NCBI GenBank assembly: GCA_022573655.1
Contig: JACZTO010000011.1
Coordinates: 1-56,993 of the forward strand
DNA from: Pseudomonadota bacterium
GTDB lineage: Bacteria > Pseudomonadota > Gammaproteobacteria > Steroidobacterales > Woeseiaceae
Length of the DNA stretch: 56,993 nt
Direction: 5' to 3'
In this document: piece by piece, positions 24,174-33,097 of the stretch
How positions within the stretch are numbered: the first letter of the stretch is position 1
How the letters are laid out: every line of letters starts with the position of its first letter
Translations under genes and position numbers: made by a program
The notes under the pieces: generated by a model
The model's database searches: none
Seen by the model: the letters and a program-made list of their open reading frames with translations, nothing else
What the model was told of the DNA's origin: nothing

Positions 24174-25270
24174 AGTCACTGTCGCGCCTCAATGCGATCA
24201 TCAAGAAAGAAGTCTTGCAACTGAGTCGTGACCGACTGACGTTCGGCATGGTCTTTGGTTTACCGATCATGCAGATACTGTTGTTCGGCTATGCGATCAA
24301 CACCGACGTGCGCAACCTCAAAACAGCGGTTGCCAACCAGGCGAACACGCATTTGTCGCGGCAGTTTGTCGCCGACCTTCGCGCTACCCAGGTTGTGAAA
24401 ATAGTCGAGACAGTCGCAACACCGGACGCACTTGAAGGCTTGCTCCGCAGGGGGAAAATTTCGATCGGCATCGTCATTCCTCATGATTTCGACCGCCGGG
24501 TTGTCGATAACAACCGGGCCGCAGTACACGTGTTGGTCGATGGCAGCGACCCTACTATCTTGGCTGTCGCCAACCAACTACGAACAATGCCAATTCGGTT
24601 TGACACGACCTTGCAATCACCCAAAAAACAGGACTTGATTGAGGTACGCCCTTACTACAATCCCGAACGACGCACGCCGGTCAACATCGTGCCGGGACTC
24701 ATGGGCGTTATTCTCATGATGACGATGATGCTGTTTACAGCAGTCGCTATTGTCCGAGAGCGTGAACGCGGCAATCTCGAACTGCTGATCAATACGCCGG
24801 TCAGTTCGGCAGAACTCATGATTGGCAAGGTGACACCGTACATTGCCATCGGCCTGCTGCAGCTCGCCATTATTCTGGGCTTCGGGCAACTATTATTCGA
24901 CGTGCCAGTGCGCGGCAGCATTTTTGATCTCTATGTTGCCGGCTCCGCATTTATTGCTGCGAATCTCGCACTCGGCCTGCTGATTTCGACCGCGACGCAA
25001 ACGCAATTTCAGGCGATGCAGATGACGATTTTTATCCTCATGCCATCAATCCTGTTGTCCGGCTTTATGTTCCCGTTTGATGGCATGCCCGTTATCGCGC
25101 AGTACATAGGCGAGATATTGCCGACGACGCATTTCATTCGATTGACGCGCGGCATCATGTTGCGGGAGGCGCCGATCAGCGAACTGACGTCGGATCTGTT
25201 CTTCCTGATTGGCTTTACGCTGGTCGCGATGACCATCGCGGCGACGCGCTTCAGCAAGCGTCTGGATTAG
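24170..25270 (+). CDS. ABC-2 type permease (YbhR/YhhJ-like)
   Basis: Membrane subunit of 366 residues. An N-terminal TM segment (GMVFGLPIMQILLFGYAIN) is followed by a periplasmic domain of about 140 residues. Five more TM segments lie from about residue 175, with the ABC-2 hallmark VREREGNLELLINTPV-like region (REREERGNLE pattern: RERERGNLELLINTPVSSAE) in the intracellular loop. A second permease subunit (as in YbhS/YbhR) is not present, so the complex is probably a permease homodimer. Last gene of the operon; it is convergent with the permease/lactamase fusion. Confidence 0.9.
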   Translation: MKSLSRLNAIIKKEVLQLSRDRLTFGMVFGLPIMQILLFGYAINTDVRNLKTAVANQANTHLSRQFVADLRATQVVKIVETVATPDALEGLLRRGKISIGIVIPHDFDRRVVDNNRAAVHVLVDGSDPTILAVANQLRTMPIRFDTTLQSPKKQDLIEVRPYYNPERRTPVNIVPGLMGVILMMTMMLFTAVAIVRERERGNLELLINTPVSSAELMIGKVTPYIAIGLLQLAIILGFGQLLFDVPVRGSIFDLYVAGSAFIAANLALGLLISTATQTQFQAMQMTIFILMPSILLSGFMFPFDGMPVIAQYIGEILPTTHFIRLTRGIMLREAPISELTSDLFFLIGFTLVAMTIAATRFSKRLD

Positions 25271-25284
25271 CGTGTTAGCTGAGC

Positions 25285-26946
25285 TCAATCAACAGCCGGT
25301 AATTGGCCACTCTCTGCACGCAAACGCTGTTCCAGCCACGCCAGCGAGTCTTGGGCGTAAATCCTGCAAGCGACATTGTTGACGAACGGATTGCCCAGCT
25401 CACGACGTTGCAGCTTTTCATGCATGGCGAAGAAAAACGGATGCGGTGACAGGAATATATCGCAGTCGAGACTGGAGATGATATTGGCGCTTGTGCGCAG
25501 ATCCATCGCCGCCGGACCATCACTGAAATGAAAGCCCACCGCCGATACGGCGCTCAAACTATCCGCGTAGACAATGTTGTAACACGTATTGAGTGCGCAG
25601 GACTGCCAGGTCCAGGTGACGCCACCTGGCGTGTGGCCGGGAGTGTGCACCGAGAAAATATCAACGGAACCAACAGTGACGACTTCGGCATCGCCCACAA
25701 CCGTGACGTTGGCGATAGCAGGGAAACTCATGGGCAAGGAAGTATTGAAAAATTGCGGATCACCTTCCTGCAACAATCCGGTCGCGAGCGTTGCAGCGGC
25801 CACACGACTCGTGTACACCTTCGCGCCAGAGAGTTTTTGCAGCGCGGCGATTCCGCCAGCATGATCGAAGTGCGCATGCGACAAGAAAATTGCAGCAATA
25901 TTTTTCGCGTCGAATCCCAGCTTGCTAATATTGGCTTCTATCAACGCCGCCGATTGCGGCAGACCGCCATCCATCAATATCAGGCCCGCGTCAGTCTCGA
26001 TGAGTATTGACGACAGGCCATTCGTACCGACATACCAGGTATTGCCGTAAATCCGAAACGGATCCAGCGGCAAATTCCAGTCCCCACATCGCGCGCATTC
26101 GATCGCATCATCCGGCTGCAGTTCCTTCGGCCCGATATCCCAGGCCCCGTAGAACAAACGGCCTGCAGCAACCAGCAGGAATGCGCCAAACAACATACTC
26201 AGTTTTTTCTCCGAGAATGAGTGCGCGATTTTCGCTCCCAGAGGTGCAGTCAGCACCGTCGCGGGCGCAATCAACGCGAAGCCGAGCAAATTGACATAGC
26301 CGAGACTACCTGGCGGAAGGCGTGCATCTGACCACCCTGTGATGATGAAACCGATTGTGCCTGGCAGGCTGATGACCAGCCCCAGCAACGCAGCCGTACC
26401 GACAGCCCGATGAATCGGCTGATTGAACATCGTCAGGGTCATGACGGAAAAGGTGCCACCGCCAATTCCCATCATGCTGGAGAGACAACCGATCGCCGCA
26501 GGAATGGTGAATACCAGCGGCCCACGTGGCACATCGTCGGTAAGATTGCCGCCCTCGGGAGCGAACAACATCTTGGCGGCAACGAGAAACGCAACACTAG
26601 CGAAGATAATTGCCAGTACACTACTGTGCACCTGGGCCGCGATCCACGCGCCGAGCAAAGCGCCCACCAACACGAACGGCGCCCAGCGCTTGACGAGCTC
26701 AAAGTCGACAGCCTGCCTTTTGGCATGAGCACGCGCTGACGATAGCGATGTCGGGATTATGGTCGCGAGCGACGTCGCTACCGCGATGTGCATGCGAATC
26801 GCTGGATCCACGCCCACAAACCCAAGTGTCAGCTCCAGCACCGGAACGATAACGATTCCGCCGCCGATTCCGAATAGTCCCGCAAGGACACCGGCGACAC
26901 AGCCCGTCGCCAACATGGCAGCGCCGAGTAAAAGCAGCGAGTCCAT
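25285..26946 (-). CDS. Fusion: TauE/SafE-type (TSUP) permease + subclass-B3-like metallo-beta-lactamase domain
   Basis: One uninterrupted 553-residue frame. Residues 1-268 are a TSUP permease: two glycine-rich repeats AGLFGIGGG (22-30) and SMMGIGGGTF (157-166) and about eight hydrophobic segments. Residues 280-553 are a metallo-beta-lactamase fold with the B3 pattern. The CxxC at 284-287 and PFRIYGNTWYVGTNGLSS open it. H357, H359, D361 and H362 (HAHFDH), H438 (PGHTPG) and H502 (SPHPFFF) supply both zinc sites. Secreted B3 enzymes normally start just after a signal peptide; here the last permease helix takes that place, so the hydrolase may face the periplasm (inference). The gene starts 3 bp after fghA. 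Beta-lactam hydrolysis is possible but unproven; another lactone, lactam or thioester substrate fits as well. Confidence 0.85.
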   Translation of the reverse strand: MDSLLLLGAAMLATGCVAGVLAGLFGIGGGIVIVPVLELTLGFVGVDPAIRMHIAVATSLATIIPTSLSSARAHAKRQAVDFELVKRWAPFVLVGALLGAWIAAQVHSSVLAIIFASVAFLVAAKMLFAPEGGNLTDDVPRGPLVFTIPAAIGCLSSMMGIGGGTFSVMTLTMFNQPIHRAVGTAALLGLVISLPGTIGFIITGWSDARLPPGSLGYVNLLGFALIAPATVLTAPLGAKIAHSFSEKKLSMLFGAFLLVAAGRLFYGAWDIGPKELQPDDAIECARCGDWNLPLDPFRIYGNTWYVGTNGLSSILIETDAGLILMDGGLPQSAALIEANISKLGFDAKNIAAIFLSHAHFDHAGGIAALQKLSGAKVYTSRVAAATLATGLLQEGDPQFFNTSLPMSFPAIANVTVVGDAEVVTVGSVDIFSVHTPGHTPGGVTWTWQSCALNTCYNIVYADSLSAVSAVGFHFSDGPAAMDLRTSANIISSLDCDIFLSPHPFFFAMHEKLQRRELGNPFVNNVACRIYAQDSLAWLEQRLRAESGQLPAVD

Positions 26947-26949
26947 TGT

Positions 26950-27816
26950 CTAAAGAGAATTCAGCTGCTCGGCGTGATGCCTGAGGTGGTCTTCCATGAA
27001 TGTCGATATGAAGTAGTAGCCGTGGTCGTAGCCGTCGTGGAAGCGAAGTTCGAGAGGCAAGCCACTGGCTTCACAAGCTGCCTGCAACAACTCCGGTTTG
27101 AGTTGCTCGGCAAGAAAGGCATCGGCCGCGCCCTGATCGACAAGAATTTTCCTGAAGGACGACGCATTCTCGACGTTACGTGCAACTTCACAGGCATCGT
27201 AGTCATGCCATGTTGAAGTGTCGTTACCCAGGTAATAGCCCAGCGCTTTCTTACCCCACGGGCTATGCAACGTCGTGCAGATAGGTGCAAACGCAGACAA
27301 CGAATGGTAAATGTCGGAATTTCTGAGACCGATCGTGAGCGCGCCATGCCCACCCATCGAATGACCGGTCAGGCCATGCCGTCCGGCATCACCGGGAAAA
27401 TGATCAAAAATAATCTGCCGCAGTTCCTGCGTCACGTAATCGTACATGTGGTAATGCTCTGACCACGGCTCTTCGCCGGCATTGAGGTAGAAGCCCGCAC
27501 CCAGGCCGAAATCATAGTCGTCATCGGGATCGTCCGGCACGCCGTCACCTCGTGGACTCGTGTCCGGCGATACCAGCATGAGCCCCAGTTCGGCGGCCAC
27601 ACGTTGTGCGCCGCTCTTGACCATGAAGTTTTCTTCGGTGCAGGTCAGACCCGAGAGAAACGTCAGGACAGGAACTTTGCCGTCGGCCGCCTGCGGCGGT
27701 ACGAAGACCGAGAACTGCATGTCGCAGTTGTTCGTCGCGGATGCGTGTCGATAGAAGCCGATCGTGCCACCGAAGCAGCTCGTCTCGCTGATTGTTTCGA
27801 TTTTGATTGTCGTCAT
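26950..27816 (-). CDS. fghA: S-formylglutathione hydrolase
   Basis: Esterase D-type serine hydrolase of 288 residues that releases formate from S-formylglutathione in glutathione-dependent formaldehyde detoxification. The nucleophile Ser is in LTGHSMGGHGALTIGL, the oxyanion region in LTFLSGLTCTEENFMVKSGAQR, and the C-terminal His in HDGYDHGYYFISTF. Length is normal. The partner alcohol dehydrogenase (AdhC/FrmA) is not in the window. It lies 22 bp after fabB and 3 bp before the permease/lactamase fusion, so all appear to be one transcript. Confidence 0.92.
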   Translation of the reverse strand: MTTIKIETISETSCFGGTIGFYRHASATNNCDMQFSVFVPPQAADGKVPVLTFLSGLTCTEENFMVKSGAQRVAAELGLMLVSPDTSPRGDGVPDDPDDDYDFGLGAGFYLNAGEEPWSEHYHMYDYVTQELRQIIFDHFPGDAGRHGLTGHSMGGHGALTIGLRNSDIYHSLSAFAPICTTLHSPWGKKALGYYLGNDTSTWHDYDACEVARNVENASSFRKILVDQGAADAFLAEQLKPELLQAACEASGLPLELRFHDGYDHGYYFISTFMEDHLRHHAEQLNSL

Positions 27817-27838
27817 AGTGGCCGATTATGGCCGACTA

Positions 27839-29050
27839 TTAACGTTTCTGGAATACCAGCGTACCGTTGGTGCCGCCAAATCCGAAACTGTTGCTCATCG
27901 CCGTCTTGATGCCGGCATTCTCAATCAGTTTCGTAACCAGGGGAGTGCCTTCTACAACGGGATCGGGATCGTTCACGTTTATCGATGGCGCGATGAAGTC
28001 GTGTTCCAGCATAAGCAGGCAATGTATCGCCTCCTGAACACCTGTTGCGCCTAATGAATGCCCACACAACGACTTGGACGAACTGAAGCGCGGCATATCT
28101 TCGCCGAATAATTCATTCATCGCCTCGACTTCTTTAACATCGCCAACCGGCGTGCTGGTGCCGTGGGTATTGATATAGTCGATGGGCCCTTCGACGGTTG
28201 AACGTGCAAGCGTCATACAGCGGATCGCGCCCTCGCCCGACGGGGCAACCATGTCGTGACCATCCGACGTCGCTCCATAGCCAACGAGTTCCGCGTAGAT
28301 TTTCGCGCCGCGTGCTTTGGCGTGTTCAAGTTCCTCGACGACGACCATGCCGGCGCCTGCGCCGATGACGAAGCCGTCGCGCGACACATCGTACGGTCTT
28401 GAAGCCGTTGTGGGATCATCGTTGTACTTTGACGACAGCGCACCCATCGCGTCGAACAAACAGGCGAGCGTCCAATGTTCTTCCTCACCTCCGCCCGCAA
28501 AGACGATGTCTTGCTTGCCGAGTTGAATCTGTTCGGCCGCAGTGCCGATGCAATGTGCGCTTGTTGCACAGGCGGAAGTCAATGAGAAATTCACACCCTT
28601 GATTTTGTACGGTGTCGCGAGACACGCAGATACCGAACTGCCCATGGTACGCGGCACCATATACGGCCCGATCTTGCGTACGCCGCGGGCGCGCAGAATA
28701 TCGGCACTCTTGACGATATTCTCGCTCGATGCACCACCCGAGGCAGCAATGATGCCCGTGCGATCGTTCGAGACATCGCTGTCTTCCAACCCGGCGTCCG
28801 TAATTGCCTGCTGCATGGCGATATAGGCGTAGGCCGCGGACATGCCCATGAAACGCCTGACTTTGCGATCGATATGCTCAGTGATATCAATATCGACACT
28901 GCCAGAAACCTGGCTGCGCAAACCCATCTCTTTGAAGCTCTCGTTTGCGACAATACCCGAACGTCCCAGGCGCAACGACTCGGTGATTTCTGCTTTTGAG
29001 TTGCCTATACAGGAAACCGCACCCAGACCAGTTATGACGACACGCCGCAT
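27839..29050 (-). CDS. fabB: 3-oxoacyl-[acyl-carrier-protein] synthase I
   Basis: Elongating condensing enzyme needed for unsaturated fatty acid synthesis, 403 residues as in E. coli FabB. The active-site Cys is in [14 protein letters not shown]. The two catalytic His are in [11 protein letters not shown] and [14 protein letters not shown], followed by the conserved [15 protein letters not shown] end. AGGA precedes the ATG at good distance. It follows fabA by 9 bp, the classic gammaproteobacterial fabAB operon. Confidence 0.95.
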   Translation of the reverse strand: MRRVVITGLGAVSCIGNSKAEITESLRLGRSGIVANESFKEMGLRSQVSGSVDIDITEHIDRKVRRFMGMSAAYAYIAMQQAITDAGLEDSDVSNDRTGIIAASGGASSENIVKSADILRARGVRKIGPYMVPRTMGSSVSACLATPYKIKGVNFSLTSACATSAHCIGTAAEQIQLGKQDIVFAGGGEEEHWTLACLFDAMGALSSKYNDDPTTASRPYDVSRDGFVIGAGAGMVVVEELEHAKARGAKIYAELVGYGATSDGHDMVAPSGEGAIRCMTLARSTVEGPIDYINTHGTSTPVGDVKEVEAMNELFGEDMPRFSSSKSLCGHSLGATGVQEAIHCLLMLEHDFIAPSINVNDPDPVVEGTPLVTKLIENAGIKTAMSNSFGFGGTNGTLVFQKR

Positions 29051-29059
29051 TAGTCGATC

Positions 29060-29611
29060 CTAGAAATTATCAGTTGAGGTGAAAAGTCCGACCCGCAGGT
29101 CTTCCGCTGTGTAGATTTTGCGACCATCCACAGATACTGAGCCATCCGCAATCCCAAGGACCAGCTTTCGCGAAATGACTCGCTTGATGTCGAGCTGATA
29201 AGTAACGAGCTTGGATTTGGGCAGAATCTGACCTGAAAACTTGACCTTGCCAACACCCAGGGCACGCCCACGCCCCTGCCCCCCATTCCAGACCAGGTAA
29301 AATCCGAGAAGCTGCCACAGCGCATCCAGACCAAGGCAGCCAGGCATGACAGGATCGCTGCCGAAGTGGCAGTCAAAAAACCAGAGGTCGGGCTTGATAT
29401 CGAACTCAGCCTTTATTTCGCCCTTGCCACAGTTCCCGGTGTCATCAGTAATCAATGTAATCCGGTCGGTCATGAGCATTGGCGGCTTCGGCACCCTGGC
29501 GTTCGACACACCAAACAGCTTGCCGACTGCGCCTAGCATCATGTCCTCCTGACTATAGGAACTCTGTCGAGGCGGTAATTCCTCGATGACGGAAGTAGCA
29601 GAATGTGTCAT
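29060..29611 (-). CDS. fabA: 3-hydroxydecanoyl-[acyl-carrier-protein] dehydratase/isomerase
   Basis: Hot-dog-fold enzyme of 183 residues that dehydrates 3-hydroxydecanoyl-ACP and isomerises the product to the cis-3 form, committing carbon to unsaturated fatty acids. The catalytic His and Asp are in [29 protein letters not shown]. The C-terminus [18 protein letters not shown] ([13 protein letters not shown]) is typical. GGAGGG lies 4 nt before the ATG. First gene of the fabA-fabB-fghA-fusion run. The 192-bp region upstream shows no FabR-type palindrome that I can recognise. Confidence 0.95.
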   Translation of the reverse strand: MTHSATSVIEELPPRQSSYSQEDMMLGAVGKLFGVSNARVPKPPMLMTDRITLITDDTGNCGKGEIKAEFDIKPDLWFFDCHFGSDPVMPGCLGLDALWQLLGFYLVWNGGQGRGRALGVGKVKFSGQILPKSKLVTYQLDIKRVISRKLVLGIADGSVSVDGRKIYTAEDLRVGLFTSTDNF

Positions 29612-29803
29612 ACGCCCTCCGGCGCAAATAAGAATCGCCCTAGTCGGGCGCAGATAGATACCAATTCTACGCCGATAGTTTCATTTGTACTTTTGATATC
29701 GCGCCATAAGTAGGGTGCAGTGGCGACTTTGCGGTATAGTGGTCTGCTGTCTAACTTTGATCCACTGCTGTCCATAATACTGTTGGGGCCTTAAATAAGA
29801 ATA

Positions 29804-30532
29804 ATGATTACCGTTAATATTGATATAGGAAAGCGCATTGAACAAGCTCATCACGTACAAGTTCCTGGCTTTGAATTCTCGTTTTCACAAGCTCTCCAAG
29901 AGTCTAGTAATCTATTCAGGCGAGATTGGGAGAATCTCGAACCAGATCTCTACATGGCCGACGGCGGGAAATACCGACTAAGGCGTTACGGGCTGTACCA
30001 GCTATCTGCGAGTTCCGGCCGGTTAAGCCATGTTCCCGGCGCAACCTTCTATCAAAGCAGCAAGACCAACCCTCTCAATGGTGGCACGCACAGACACTTT
30101 GCTCCATTGGCCGCCGACACCGTCAACAACCCGTTCCTGCATGAACTCATACGGTTTGACTTCGCAAAGCTGACATCGAAGAATCACATCGAGGATGACT
30201 GGTTAGTCGGTGTCCATCAGATTCGGATTGTCGCCACAACTGGAGTCACCGCAAACCCCACACCCGAGGGCACTCATCGTGACGATGAAACCTATACTGC
30301 GCAACATCTGATCGCTCGCCACAACATTAGTGGTGGCATCAACTATTTTTACGGCAGTGGAATCGAGCCGGCGAGACTTCCCCTTGCCGTTTGGAAGCAG
30401 GAGTCTTACTTCGACTCGTACTATTTTGACCGTTCGCAATGGCATAGTGTTTCCCCGATTACTTGCAGCAACGGCAACGGGCACAGAGATGTCATCCTCA
30501 TTGATTTCGTAGAGTCATCCAGGCTCAATTAG
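29804..30532 (+). CDS. 2-oxoglutarate/Fe(II) dioxygenase of the PF10014 amino-acid hydroxylase family
   Basis: Cytoplasmic non-heme iron hydroxylase of 242 residues. The order of conserved blocks fits PF10014, the family of free L-isoleucine and related amino-acid hydroxylases: VGVHQIRIVA (136-144), PEGTHRDDETYTAQHLIARHNISGG (154-178) and WHSVSPI (213-219) then HRDVILIDF (227-235). The iron triad would be H158, D160, H214, with R228 binding 2-oxoglutarate. It is followed 12 bp later by a homoserine-kinase-like gene, probably one operon. It lies between fabA (divergent) and the paa operon (convergent) and is somewhat AT-richer by eye than its neighbours, so it may have been acquired. The likely substrate is a free amino acid, identity unknown. 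Confidence 0.75.
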   Translation: MITVNIDIGKRIEQAHHVQVPGFEFSFSQALQESSNLFRRDWENLEPDLYMADGGKYRLRRYGLYQLSASSGRLSHVPGATFYQSSKTNPLNGGTHRHFAPLAADTVNNPFLHELIRFDFAKLTSKNHIEDDWLVGVHQIRIVATTGVTANPTPEGTHRDDETYTAQHLIARHNISGGINYFYGSGIEPARLPLAVWKQESYFDSYYFDRSQWHSVSPITCSNGNGHRDVILIDFVESSRLN

Positions 30533-30544
30533 GCAGGTATTAAC

Positions 30545-31519
30545 TTGGCGCTCTACGATCGTCTGGACACGAGAGCAGTCGAGGGTCTCGCTCGTCGGTT
30601 CGGAATCGGTGACGTTCTGACTTTCTCCATCATGGACGGCGGACTGGAGAACACGAGCTATTGTGTTGAAACGAGCTCGGGCAGGTACGTTTTGACACTT
30701 TGGAATCAAAAGTCGCTTCAACATGCGACCAACCTTGCGACTTTGCTGATGTATTTAACCGAGCGAGGTATTCGCACCTCGCAAGTCGTTGTGCCACCCA
30801 ATCAGCCCGTTGTGGTTCTGCACGACGAAAAACCTGTCATGTTGAAGCATTACGTCGACGGAGACGTCTCAGCCAACTTGACTGGGAATCTGCTCATTCA
30901 GTTGGGCGAAGAAATGGCTCGGTTGCATGATATTCCCGCACCGTCTTACTTGCCTCAATCGTTCCCCTATGGTCGTAGCCATTTTGCCGAAGTGACAGAA
31001 TCCAAGCTTCGTCATGCTTATATCGACTGGTTATCCGAGAAAACCAGATACTTGCACAAAAGTATCCCTCAGCATCTACCCATGGCGTTAATTCACGGTG
31101 ACGTCTTCTTCGATAACGTTATTGTCAAAGGCGACCGGCTCATGGCGATCATTGATTTCGAAGAAGCTTGCCACTACTACCGCGTTTTTGACCTGGGAAT
31201 GGTGATCGTCGGTGCTTGCCAAGATCGTCAAGGCATCTCTTTCGAACAAGCGGGTCGGTTCATACGTGGCTATCAGAAAAGGACGACTCTTCAATCCATC
31301 GAACGAGAAACCTTGAAAACCTTCACAATATATGCCGCGATAGCTACGTCGTTTTGGCGATTCAGGCAATATCATTTGCTAAGACCCGAACCCCGCCTCT
31401 ACGAGAAGCATGTCGAAATGCAGATGCTCGCCGATACCATTTCCAGGTACCCAGAATCACGATTTACTGATTTATTCGCGGAGAAAACAACGGCAGTGGC
31501 AAGTGGCAGAGATGCGTAA
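30545..31519 (+). CDS. Homoserine-kinase-like phosphotransferase (APH/ThrB type II fold)
   Basis: ATP-dependent small-molecule kinase of 324 residues with the aminoglycoside-phosphotransferase fold. The N-lobe has the homoserine-kinase-like GGLENTSYCVETSSGRYVLTLW. The catalytic loop is HGDVFFDN (184-191, with D186 and N191) and the metal Asp is D204 in AIIDFEEAC. Start is TTG 30545, preceded by GCAGG 7 nt upstream; the next Met is inside the fold. Known relatives phosphorylate homoserine, hydroxylysine or similar hydroxy-amino acids. Being cotranscribed with a predicted amino-acid hydroxylase, it may phosphorylate that enzyme's hydroxylated product. An ordinary ThrB role is the main alternative, but no threonine gene is adjacent. 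Confidence 0.75.
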   Translation: MALYDRLDTRAVEGLARRFGIGDVLTFSIMDGGLENTSYCVETSSGRYVLTLWNQKSLQHATNLATLLMYLTERGIRTSQVVVPPNQPVVVLHDEKPVMLKHYVDGDVSANLTGNLLIQLGEEMARLHDIPAPSYLPQSFPYGRSHFAEVTESKLRHAYIDWLSEKTRYLHKSIPQHLPMALIHGDVFFDNVIVKGDRLMAIIDFEEACHYYRVFDLGMVIVGACQDRQGISFEQAGRFIRGYQKRTTLQSIERETLKTFTIYAAIATSFWRFRQYHLLRPEPRLYEKHVEMQMLADTISRYPESRFTDLFAEKTTAVASGRDA

Positions 31520-31571
31520 CCAAGTATCGTCAACCTCGAACCAGTCGTGCCCCGGCAAGCGAAAACGCCGC

Positions 31572-32648
31572 TTAAGTTTTATCGTAGTCCAGCAGGACTT
31601 TGTCGCTCAGCGGCGTGCTCTGGCACGCGAGCACAAAGCCCTTTTCGACTTCCCATGGCTCAAGGCCATAGTTGCTCGCCATATCGACCTCGCCCTCACG
31701 AACATGCGTCCTGCAGGTCGCGCACACGCCGCCCTTGCATGAATGTGGCAGTTCCAAGCCCTGCTCGGCGGCAGCATCCACGATATTGGTGCCCGTGCGT
31801 GGCATGTCAAAAGACTTCTTGTGGCCGTCCATAATAACGGTAATCGTTGAGATGACCGTATCCGTTGCAGTGCTGACTGTGGCCAGCTTACCCCCTCGCC
31901 GCGCCGCACCAAAACGTTCGGCGTGAACAGCTTCAGACGGCATACCCAGATCGACCAGCGCATCGCTCACCACGCTTATCATCGTGTCAGGTCCGCACAC
32001 AAACGCCTCATCAGGACTTGAATGCTTGTAGAAGCATGCGAACAGATCGCGAACCTTTGCGTTATCCAGCCGACCGCTTGCGACCTCAAATTCCTGCTCC
32101 TCCTGGCTGAACAGAAAATGCAGCTGCAGGCGTTCCGGAAAGCGATTTTTGAGCGCATATAGATCTTCGATGAACATTGTCGTGCCGTGCTTGCGATTGC
32201 CATAAAACAGCAACACGTGACTTTTAGGTTCGCTGCCAAGGATGGAAGCAATAATGGACAGGATGGGTGTAATTCCGCTGCCGGCAGCAATGGCGAGATA
32301 GTTTTTCTCGTTGCTCGCATCAAGATTGACGTGAAATTGTCCATTGGGTGGCATGACATCAAGCTGATCGCCTGCGGCTAACTCGTTGGCAACGAAATCC
32401 GAAAACCGGCCGCCAGGCTGGATGCGAATTCCAATTTCGAGCGGCCACTGGCCTTGCGCGGAACAGATACTGTAGGTGCGCCGCAATTTCTTGCCGTCGA
32501 GTTCGATCTGGATCGGCAGATGTTGCCCCGGCCGGAATTCGTACTCGTTGCGAAGCTCAGGTGGCACAGCTAGTGCGAGACGCACAGAGTCCCGAGTCTC
32601 CTGATCTTTCGCCGCAATGATTAGAGAGTGAAACTGTCTCATAGACAC
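31572..32648 (-). CDS. paaE: Phenylacetyl-CoA 1,2-epoxidase reductase subunit PaaE
   Basis: NAD(P)H-dependent electron-transfer subunit of the PaaABCDE mono-oxygenase, 358 residues. An FAD-binding domain comes first (RRTYSICSAQ), then the NAD domain (AIAAGSGITPILSII), then a plant-type 2Fe-2S ferredoxin at the C-terminus with CKGGVCATC and the distal Cys in VLACQSTP. Length is as in E. coli PaaE. The 5' end overlaps paaD by 10 bp. It is the last gene of the leftward paaABCDE unit and convergent with the kinase gene. Confidence 0.95.
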   Translation of the reverse strand: MSMRQFHSLIIAAKDQETRDSVRLALAVPPELRNEYEFRPGQHLPIQIELDGKKLRRTYSICSAQGQWPLEIGIRIQPGGRFSDFVANELAAGDQLDVMPPNGQFHVNLDASNEKNYLAIAAGSGITPILSIIASILGSEPKSHVLLFYGNRKHGTTMFIEDLYALKNRFPERLQLHFLFSQEEQEFEVASGRLDNAKVRDLFACFYKHSSPDEAFVCGPDTMISVVSDALVDLGMPSEAVHAERFGAARRGGKLATVSTATDTVISTITVIMDGHKKSFDMPRTGTNIVDAAAEQGLELPHSCKGGVCATCRTHVREGEVDMASNYGLEPWEVEKGFVLACQSTPLSDKVLLDYDKT

Positions 32649-33097
32649 TTGAAATATTCGAAGGGCTCAAGACAGTCTCGACAACGCCATGCAGCTTTGC
32701 AGGCCGTTGAGCCAAACTCACTGATTCGTTCCGTGTGCAACGACTCGCACTGCGGACAGGCGATCGCCCGGCTTGCGCGCGCCGGCGGCGCGATACCATA
32801 CTCACGTAGCTTTTCCCGGCCCGCATCACTAATCCAGTCCGTCGTCCAGGGTGGCGACAAGACACGTTTGATCGCTATGGACTCGATGCCTTTTTTTTCC
32901 AGCGCTGCCAATACGCTGGACTCGATAACCTCTGTCGCAGGGCATCCTGAATAGGTTGGCGTCAGCGACACTGTCACTCCTCCGTTGACGCTTACGTCAC
33001 GAACGATACCCAAATCGAGAATACTCAAGACCGGTATCTCTGGGTCGGGCACATCCGCCAACCACTCGTAAACCTGTTCCCGACTGACAGCAGCCAC
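32639..33097 (-). CDS. paaD: Phenylacetyl-CoA epoxidase assembly subunit PaaD
   Basis: Small protein of 152 residues. The N-terminal MIP18/DUF59 domain (VYEWLADVPDPEIPVLSILDLGIVRDV, TPTYSGCPATEVI) suggests iron-sulfur or diiron-centre assembly. The C-terminal segment carries a zinc-ribbon pattern CPQC ... CRDC. PaaD is needed for epoxidase activity in vivo. Its start and the paaC stop share a nucleotide at 33097. Confidence 0.93.
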   Translation of the reverse strand: MAAVSREQVYEWLADVPDPEIPVLSILDLGIVRDVSVNGGVTVSLTPTYSGCPATEVIESSVLAALEKKGIESIAIKRVLSPPWTTDWISDAGREKLREYGIAPPARASRAIACPQCESLHTERISEFGSTACKAAWRCRDCLEPFEYFKCL

